Under the pieces are notes generated by a model. That model was not told where the DNA came from and made no database searches. It saw only the letters and a list, made by a program, of their open reading frames with translations. Positions 58,319 to 64,000 of a stretch of DNA of 64,000 nucleotides are shown here, piece by piece; position 1 is the stretch's first letter; each line of letters starts with the position of its first letter. A program made the position numbers and the translations under genes. Location of the stretch: contig NZ_LN832559.1 in assembly GCF_900005615.1 (NCBI RefSeq), positions 2,805,001 through 2,869,000 on the forward strand, read 5' to 3'. Source of the DNA: Paracoccus aminovorans (GTDB lineage Bacteria; Pseudomonadota; Alphaproteobacteria; Rhodobacterales; Rhodobacteraceae).

Positions 58319-61300
58319 ATGGCACGTCTTGCCCGGCACGGTTTCATCGCGGCGGCTCTGGCCGGTCTGCTGCTGGTCGGCACAGCGCATGCACAAGACG
58401 CGCCCCTGCCCGAGCGGCGGCTGTCCCTGCAAGCCGATACCGACCTGCCGGGCGGCGATCTTGGCCCGCTCTTCGACACCACGCTGCAAGCCTGCGTGCA
58501 GGCCTGCCTGGGCAATGCCGCCTGCACCGCGCTGACCTATAACGAACGCGCCCGCGCCTGCTTCCCCAAGGGCGAGGGCACCGGCGCCGCCGCCGCTTTC
58601 GTCGGCGCCCTGTCGGGCCATGTCGTCACCGCCACCGCCGAAGAGCGGCTGCGCGCCGAATCGCGCACCGGGACGGCCCCGTTCCTGGACGCGCAATCGC
58701 TGGGCGCCGCGCAATCGCTGGCGCGCTCCTTCCCGGCGCTGCACCCGCCGCAAGGCGATGCGCAGGGCAGCGCGCAAGAGGCCGAGAGCAGCGGCGACCT
58801 GGCCCGGGCCGCCCGCATCACCGCCGCCGAGGCCGCGCGCTATGACCGGGCCGAGGACTGGACCAACCTGGCCCGGCTGACGCTTTACACCAGCGACCAG
58901 AACGACCGCGAGGCCTCGGCCGCCATCGCCTCGATGGCGATCAACGGCTATCTGCGCGCGGGCGAGGACGCGGTGGCCGCCCGGGCGCTGTCCTGGCTCG
59001 CCATGGCGTGGGAGCGGCTGGACCGCGGCCGCGACGCACTGGCGGCGCTGCGGCTGGCGGCGAAACTGGCGCCCGCCGACGGCGCCATCGCGCAGGCGCT
59101 GGAGGAATCGCAGGCGCGCAACGGGTTGCGCGTTTCCGACACGCAGGTCGAATCCGAAGGCAAGACGCCGCGCTTCTGCGCGGTGATGACGCGCGAACTG
59201 TCGGGCAGCACCGATTACGCGCAATTCCTGCGCCTGCCCGGCCGCGACCTGACCGTCGAGGCCAGCGGCGACCGGCTTTGCGTCGCCGGCCTGACCCACG
59301 GCCAGGACGTCGAGGTCACCCTGCGCGCCGGCCTGCCCTCGGCCGATGGCGAGGTGCTGGCCCGCGACGTGACTCTCAAGGGCTATGTCCGCGACCGCAG
59401 CCCCGAGGTGCGCTTTCCCGGCCGCGCCTATGTCCTGCCAGCCTCGGGCGACCAGCGGCTGTCGATGGTCACGGTCAATGCCGACACCATCGACCTGCGC
59501 CTGCTGCGCATTTCCGACCGCAACCTGATCCGCGCCATGGCCGAGGACATGTTCGCCACCCCCCTGGACAGCTGGCAGGCGGATTACTTCGGCGACCGCA
59601 TGGCGCGCGAGGTCTGGAAGGGCAAGGCGCAGGTCGCCAAGCCCATGGGCCAGGACAGCCTGAACCGCGAACTGACGACCAGCCTTGCCATCCCGGCCGA
59701 GGCCGGCCCGCTGGAGCCCGGCATCTATATCGTCGAGGCGGGGATCGAGAACGAGAACGTCTCGGACACCGGACTCGCGACGCAATGGTTCGTGATCTCG
59801 GATTTCGGGATTTCCACCTTCAGCGGCACCGACGGGCTGACCGTCGCGGTGCGCAGCCTTGCCGATACCTCGGCTAAGCCGGGGGCCGAGGTGGCGCTGG
59901 TCAGCCGCTCGAACGAGGTTCTGGCCAAGGCCGTGACCGACGCCGACGGCATCGCGCATTTCGCGCCGGGCCTGGCGCTCGGCAAGGACGGGGCGGCGCC
60001 TGCACTGGTGACGGTGACCGATTGGCAAGGCGAGGGCGCGGATCGCGCGCCGCGCGACATGGCCTTCCTGTCGCTGTCGGACCCCGAGTTCGACCTGTCC
60101 GACCGCGGCGTCGAGGGCCAGCCGCCGGCGCCCCCCATCGACCTGTTCCTGACCACCGACCGCGGCGCCTATCGCGTCGGCGAGACGGTGAACGCCACCG
60201 TGCTGGCCCGCGATGCCGAATCGCGCGCGCTGCAGAACCTGCCGCTGACCGCCGTGATCCTGCGCCCCGACGGGGTCGAGGCGACCCGCCTGCCCGCACA
60301 GGACGCGGGCGCCGGCGGCAGCACGGTGGCCTGGCAGATCCCCGGCAACGCCCCGCGCGGCACCTGGCGGATGGAGCTGCGGACCGAGGCCGACGGCCCG
60401 GCTCTGGCCACAGCCCGCCTGCTGGTCGAGGATTTCCTGCCCGAGCGCATCGACTTCACCCCGAAACTGCCCGAAGGACCGGCCCGCGCCGGCGGCACGC
60501 TGGCGCTGACGCTGAACGCGCATTGGCTGTTCGGGGCGCCTGCCGCGAACCTGCCGGTCGAGGGCACGCTGCGCCTGTCGCCCACCCGCGAACTGGCCGG
60601 CTTCGACGGCTATGTCTTCGGCCGCGAGGACGACGACACCTCGCCGGTGACGGACAGCCTGCCCGCCGGCCAGACCGATGCGCAGGGCGATTACCAGACC
60701 CAGATCGACCTGCCACCGGCGGGCGAGCTTGGCCCGCGCCCGGTCGCGGCCGAGGTGGTGCTGGACATCCGCGAAGGCGCCGGCCGCCCGGTCGAGCGCA
60801 CCGAGACCCGCGTGGTCATGCCCGAGGCCCCGGTCGTCGGCATCAAGCCGCTGTTCGAGGGCGGCACCGTGGCCGAGGGCGTGGAGGCGCGCTTCGCGCT
60901 GGTCGCGGTCGGGCCGGACCTGAAACCGGCCGCCGAACCCCTGCGCTGGGTGCTGAACCGCATCGACACCGACTACCAATGGTATTCGCTGGGCGGGCAA
61001 TGGAACTGGGAGGCGATCACCACCCGCACCCGCGTCGACGAAGGCGTGGCCGAACCGGGCGCCGCCCCGGCCGAGATCGCGGCGCCCGTCGAATGGGGCC
61101 AATACGAACTGGTGGCCGAGCCGGCCTCGGGCCAGGGCGGGCAAAGCTCGACCCGGTTCTATGCCGGCTGGGGCGCGGTGGCGAATGCCGGCACGCAGAC
61201 GCCCGACCGCTTGCAGGTTTTGCTGGACAAGCCCGCCTATCGCAGCGGCGATACCGCGCGGGTCACGGTCGATGCCGCCAGCGACGGGCTGGGCCTGGTC

Positions 61301-63814
61301 TCGGTGCTGTCGAACCGGCTGGTGTCCATGCAGACCGTGGCATTGAAGGCGGGCGAGAACCGGATCGACCTGCCGGTGACCGACGATTGGGGCGCCGGGG
61401 TCTATGTCACCGTCAGCGCCATCCGTCCCCTGGGCGAGGCCAAGGCCGACACCCGCGCGCCGGTGCGGGCGCTGGGGCTGGCCCATGCCGCCGTCGATCC
61501 CGGCGACCGCAAGCTGACGGCCAGCATCGAGGCCCCCGCCGAGACCCGCCCGCGCGGCACCATCCCGGTCACGCTGAAGGTCGATGGCGCGGCGGGCGGA
61601 ACGGTGCATGCCACCGTCGCCGCCGTCGATCAGGGCATCCTGAACCTGACCCGGTTCCAGCCGCCGAACCCATCGCAGCATTACTTCGGCCAGCGCCGGC
61701 TGGGCGTGGGGCTGCGCGATCTCTACGGCCGGCTGATCCTGTCCACCGGCGCCCCGGACGGCGCGCTGCGCGAAGGCGGCGACGCCATGAGCGGCAATGC
61801 CGAGGCGCCGCCGCCGACCGAAAAGCTGATGAGCTGGTTTTCCGGCTCGGTGACCGTGGGCGCGGACGGCACCGCGACCGTCGAGGTGCCGGTAGGCGAT
61901 TTCAACGGCGAGGTGCGGGTGATGGCCGTTGTCTGGTCCGCCAAGGGCGTGGGCCAGGCCGATGCCTCGGTGCTGGTGCGCGACCCGGTGGTGATGACCG
62001 TGACCGCGCCCGCCTTCCTGGCGCCGGGCGACCGGGCGCAGGTCGGGCTGCGGCTGACCCATGCCGCGGGGCCCGCGGGCGCGGTCAAGCTGGCGGTCGA
62101 GCAGGTCGGCGGCGCCGCGCCGCTGGCGACCAGCCTGCCCACGGACAGCGTGACGCTGGCCGAGAAGGCCGAAGCACAGGTGCAGATGCCGGTGACGGCG
62201 GGCGATGCCGAGGGGTTGGCCAACCTGCGCCTGACGCTGACCACGCCCGACGGGCAGGCGCTGACCAAGGATATCACCATCCCCGTGGCGCTGAACGAGG
62301 CCGACATCCAGCGCCAGGACCGCCTGGTGGTCGAGCCGGGGCAAAGCGTCTCTGTGCCTGCCACGCTGACCCAAGGCATGCTGCCCGGCGCCCTGCTGAC
62401 GGCGGCGGTCGGACCTTACGCGCGGCTGGACGTGGCGGGGGCGCTGGCGCGCCTTTCGCGCTATCCCTATGGCTGCACCGAGCAGCTGACTTCGGGGGCG
62501 ATGCCGCTCTTGTATCTGCCCGGCCTCGCCGCGCTGGAAGGCGTGGATGGCGGCGATACGGCCGAGCAGGTGCAAAAGGCGATCACGCAGATCCTGACCC
62601 GGCAGGGCAGCAACGGCGGTTTCGGGTTGTGGTATGCCGATTCGGGCGACCTGTGGCTGGAGGCCTATGTCACCGACTTCCTGTCGCGGGCACGCGCGGC
62701 CGGCCATGCAGTGCCCGACACCGCCTTCAAGCTGGCGATCGACAACCTGCGGAACCGGGCCAATTACGCCACCGAACCCACCGCCGCCTCGGCCGAGGAG
62801 AATGCCGCACTCGCCTATGCGCTGGCGGTGCTGGCGCGCGAGCGTGCCGCCACCGTCGGCGACCTGCGCTATTACGCCGACACCGCCGCCGGGTCGTTCT
62901 CGACCCCCATGGGCGCGGCGAACCTGGGCGCGGCGCTGGCGTCCTATGGCGACCAGGGGCGGGCGGACCGGATGTTCACGCAGGCGCGCAACCTGCTGAA
63001 CCTCGGCGCGCCCGAGCCCTATGCCTTCCGCGCCGACTACGGCACTAAGCTGCGTGACGCGACGGCGCTGCTGGCGCTGGCGGCCGAGGCCAAGACCCGG
63101 GCCGTGGACGAAACCGACCTGACCAGCCAGGTCGCCGAGCGCATCGCCCGGGCCGAGGAGGACGGGCGCAGCCTTTCCACCCAAGAATCGGTCTGGACGG
63201 TGATGGCGGCGCAGTCGCTGTCGCGCGCGACCCCGCCGGCGACGCTGAACGGGGTGGCGCTGAACCAGCCGGTGGCGAGCCTGCCCGACGCCGAGGCGAG
63301 CCTTGCCAATACCGGCGACGGCGCGCTGGAAGTGACGCTGACCGCGACCGGAAAACCCTCGGGCCAGGTCGCGGCGGGCGGCAAGGGCTATGCCATCGCC
63401 CGGCGCTATTACAGCATCGAGGGCGAGGCGCTGGACCCCGCCAGCCTGAAGCAGGGCACGCGCATGGTGGTCGAGCTGCAGGTCTCGCCCCAGTCCGAGG
63501 GCGGCGGGCGGCTGGTCATCTCGGATCCGCTGCCGGCGGGATGGGAGATCGACAACCCGAACCTCTTGCGCGCAGGCGACGTCTCGGCGCTGGATTGGCT
63601 GGAAGGCGAGACCTCGGCCGAGATGACCGAATTCCGCGCCGACCGTTTCGCGGCGGCGCTGACCTGGACCTCGGCCGAGCCGTTCCGGCTGGTCTATATC
63701 GTCCGCGCCGTGACCCCCGGCCAGTTCCGCCACCCGGCGGCCAGCGTCGAGGACATGTATCGCCCCGAGTTCCGCGCCTGGAGCGATAGCGGCACCGTCA
63801 CGGTCGCGCCCTGA
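58319..63814 (+). CDS. Alpha-2-macroglobulin family protein with PAN domain
   Basis: An 1831-residue envelope protein (signal peptide ending GTAHAQD). A PAN/Apple-like domain (CVQACLGNAACTALTYN, then ACFPKG) precedes the macroglobulin domains. The thioester is present in YGCTEQL (Cys about residue 1386), followed by the alpha/alpha TED barrel (SNGGFGLWYADSGDLWLE). It traps proteases in the periplasm in other bacteria. ATG 58319 is chosen because AGGAAGG lies 7 nt before it; ATG 58313 is too close. Often followed by pbpC in other genomes. Confidence 0.92.
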   Translation: MARLARHGFIAAALAGLLLVGTAHAQDAPLPERRLSLQADTDLPGGDLGPLFDTTLQACVQACLGNAACTALTYNERARACFPKGEGTGAAAAFVGALSGHVVTATAEERLRAESRTGTAPFLDAQSLGAAQSLARSFPALHPPQGDAQGSAQEAESSGDLARAARITAAEAARYDRAEDWTNLARLTLYTSDQNDREASAAIASMAINGYLRAGEDAVAARALSWLAMAWERLDRGRDALAALRLAAKLAPADGAIAQALEESQARNGLRVSDTQVESEGKTPRFCAVMTRELSGSTDYAQFLRLPGRDLTVEASGDRLCVAGLTHGQDVEVTLRAGLPSADGEVLARDVTLKGYVRDRSPEVRFPGRAYVLPASGDQRLSMVTVNADTIDLRLLRISDRNLIRAMAEDMFATPLDSWQADYFGDRMAREVWKGKAQVAKPMGQDSLNRELTTSLAIPAEAGPLEPGIYIVEAGIENENVSDTGLATQWFVISDFGISTFSGTDGLTVAVRSLADTSAKPGAEVALVSRSNEVLAKAVTDADGIAHFAPGLALGKDGAAPALVTVTDWQGEGADRAPRDMAFLSLSDPEFDLSDRGVEGQPPAPPIDLFLTTDRGAYRVGETVNATVLARDAESRALQNLPLTAVILRPDGVEATRLPAQDAGAGGSTVAWQIPGNAPRGTWRMELRTEADGPALATARLLVEDFLPERIDFTPKLPEGPARAGGTLALTLNAHWLFGAPAANLPVEGTLRLSPTRELAGFDGYVFGREDDDTSPVTDSLPAGQTDAQGDYQTQIDLPPAGELGPRPVAAEVVLDIREGAGRPVERTETRVVMPEAPVVGIKPLFEGGTVAEGVEARFALVAVGPDLKPAAEPLRWVLNRIDTDYQWYSLGGQWNWEAITTRTRVDEGVAEPGAAPAEIAAPVEWGQYELVAEPASGQGGQSSTRFYAGWGAVANAGTQTPDRLQVLLDKPAYRSGDTARVTVDAASDGLGLVSVLSNRLVSMQTVALKAGENRIDLPVTDDWGAGVYVTVSAIRPLGEAKADTRAPVRALGLAHAAVDPGDRKLTASIEAPAETRPRGTIPVTLKVDGAAGGTVHATVAAVDQGILNLTRFQPPNPSQHYFGQRRLGVGLRDLYGRLILSTGAPDGALREGGDAMSGNAEAPPPTEKLMSWFSGSVTVGADGTATVEVPVGDFNGEVRVMAVVWSAKGVGQADASVLVRDPVVMTVTAPAFLAPGDRAQVGLRLTHAAGPAGAVKLAVEQVGGAAPLATSLPTDSVTLAEKAEAQVQMPVTAGDAEGLANLRLTLTTPDGQALTKDITIPVALNEADIQRQDRLVVEPGQSVSVPATLTQGMLPGALLTAAVGPYARLDVAGALARLSRYPYGCTEQLTSGAMPLLYLPGLAALEGVDGGDTAEQVQKAITQILTRQGSNGGFGLWYADSGDLWLEAYVTDFLSRARAAGHAVPDTAFKLAIDNLRNRANYATEPTAASAEENAALAYALAVLARERAATVGDLRYYADTAAGSFSTPMGAANLGAALASYGDQGRADRMFTQARNLLNLGAPEPYAFRADYGTKLRDATALLALAAEAKTRAVDETDLTSQVAERIARAEEDGRSLSTQESVWTVMAAQSLSRATPPATLNGVALNQPVASLPDAEASLANTGDGALEVTLTATGKPSGQVAAGGKGYAIARRYYSIEGEALDPASLKQGTRMVVELQVSPQSEGGGRLVISDPLPAGWEIDNPNLLRAGDVSALDWLEGETSAEMTEFRADRFAAALTWTSAEPFRLVYIVRAVTPGQFRHPAASVEDMYRPEFRAWSDSGTVTVAP

Positions 63815-63846
63815 TCTCCGCGCGGCGCCGGTGGCGCCGTCGCGAC

Positions 63847-63872
63847 GATGAGTATTTGCAGAACAGAGAAAG
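63847..63872 (+). repeat. Single copy of the GAGTATTTGC repeat
   Basis: Matches the arm at 2260-2289 at about 23 of 28 positions. It lies 32 nt after the alpha-2-macroglobulin stop, again in an intergenic spot. Confidence 0.7.
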
Positions 63873-63977
63873 CCGGGCGGGATTTCCCGTCCGGCAGCGC
63901 GCGCCGCGGAAAGCATCGCTTGCCGGAACGGGTTCGCCGCGCGATAATCCCGCGACCGACAGGGAAGGGAGGAGACC

Positions 63978-64000
63978 TTGCCCGAACGCCATGAGGATCG
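63978..64000 (+). CDS. Possible start of a further gene (partial)
   Basis: GGGAGGAGA at 63967-63975 looks like a ribosome site. Starts at TTG 63978 or ATG 63991 are possible. In other bacteria the penicillin-binding protein pbpC follows the macroglobulin gene, but only a few codons are visible, so no product is claimed. Confidence 0.3.

Noticed and set aside
58289..63916. Very long open frame antisense to the alpha-2-macroglobulin gene
   Set aside because: It mirrors the whole sense gene, is rich in Arg, Gly and Gln, has no domains and is a GC-codon artefact.

Overview
This window is high-GC chromosomal DNA of an alphaproteobacterium, most likely a Rhodobacteraceae member close to Paracoccus. 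The reasons are the lepB-rnc-era order, a four-gene ligase-associated DNA repair operon, dxs-ispA-xseB in one run, glycine cleavage genes behind a tandem glycine riboswitch, and a full pqqABCDE operon with quinoprotein accessory genes. Genus and functions are inferred from remembered protein families and motifs; no search was run.

Layout. 1-2132: end of lepB, then rnc, era and a DUF1491 gene. 2133-2403: spacer with a perfect 30-bp inverted repeat. 2404-5741: gyrB and a small outer-membrane beta-barrel. 5805-11408 (minus): repair operon of metallo-beta-lactamase exonuclease, ATP-dependent ligase, DEXH helicase and PdeM phosphoesterase, joined by 4-nt overlaps. 11495-19321: WYL regulator and glutathione transferase (divergent), an EamA exporter, HU, AMP nucleosidase, an LLM flavin oxidoreductase with an SDR, an SH3-type exported protein and an Mrr-like endonuclease. 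19318-25523 (minus): dxs, ispA, xseB, an HDAC-fold amidohydrolase, mtaB and dapF.

25621-40537 is accessory DNA between two tRNA genes, tRNA-Lys(UUU) and tRNA-Ala(CGC), whose 3' ends both face inward. It holds a small orphan gene, an IS5-family element, a Tn7-like transposition operon (tniQ remnant, TnsA-like, DDE transposase, an unknown 137-residue gene, TniB/TnsC ATPase), truncated hydrolase, phosphoesterase and CDP-alcohol transferase genes, IS256 and IS5 scraps, broken tyrosine and serine recombinases, a complete IS21 element, and an AT-rich tail. This is the least ordinary part of the window.

40646-45285 (minus): gcvT-gcvH-gcvP under a tandem glycine riboswitch. 45359-57055 looks like a PQQ/quinoprotein region: an SDR, two small exported proteins, a hybrid histidine kinase, a FIST sensor and a LuxR-type response regulator form a signalling set; a three-gene ABC importer is read divergently; pqqA, B, C, D, E and a SoxYZ-like carrier form an overlapping operon. 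No PQQ-dependent dehydrogenase is in the window. 57198-63814 (plus): a periplasmic metallo-beta-lactamase-fold hydrolase of the quinoprotein relay type and a large alpha-2-macroglobulin. The last bases may begin another gene.
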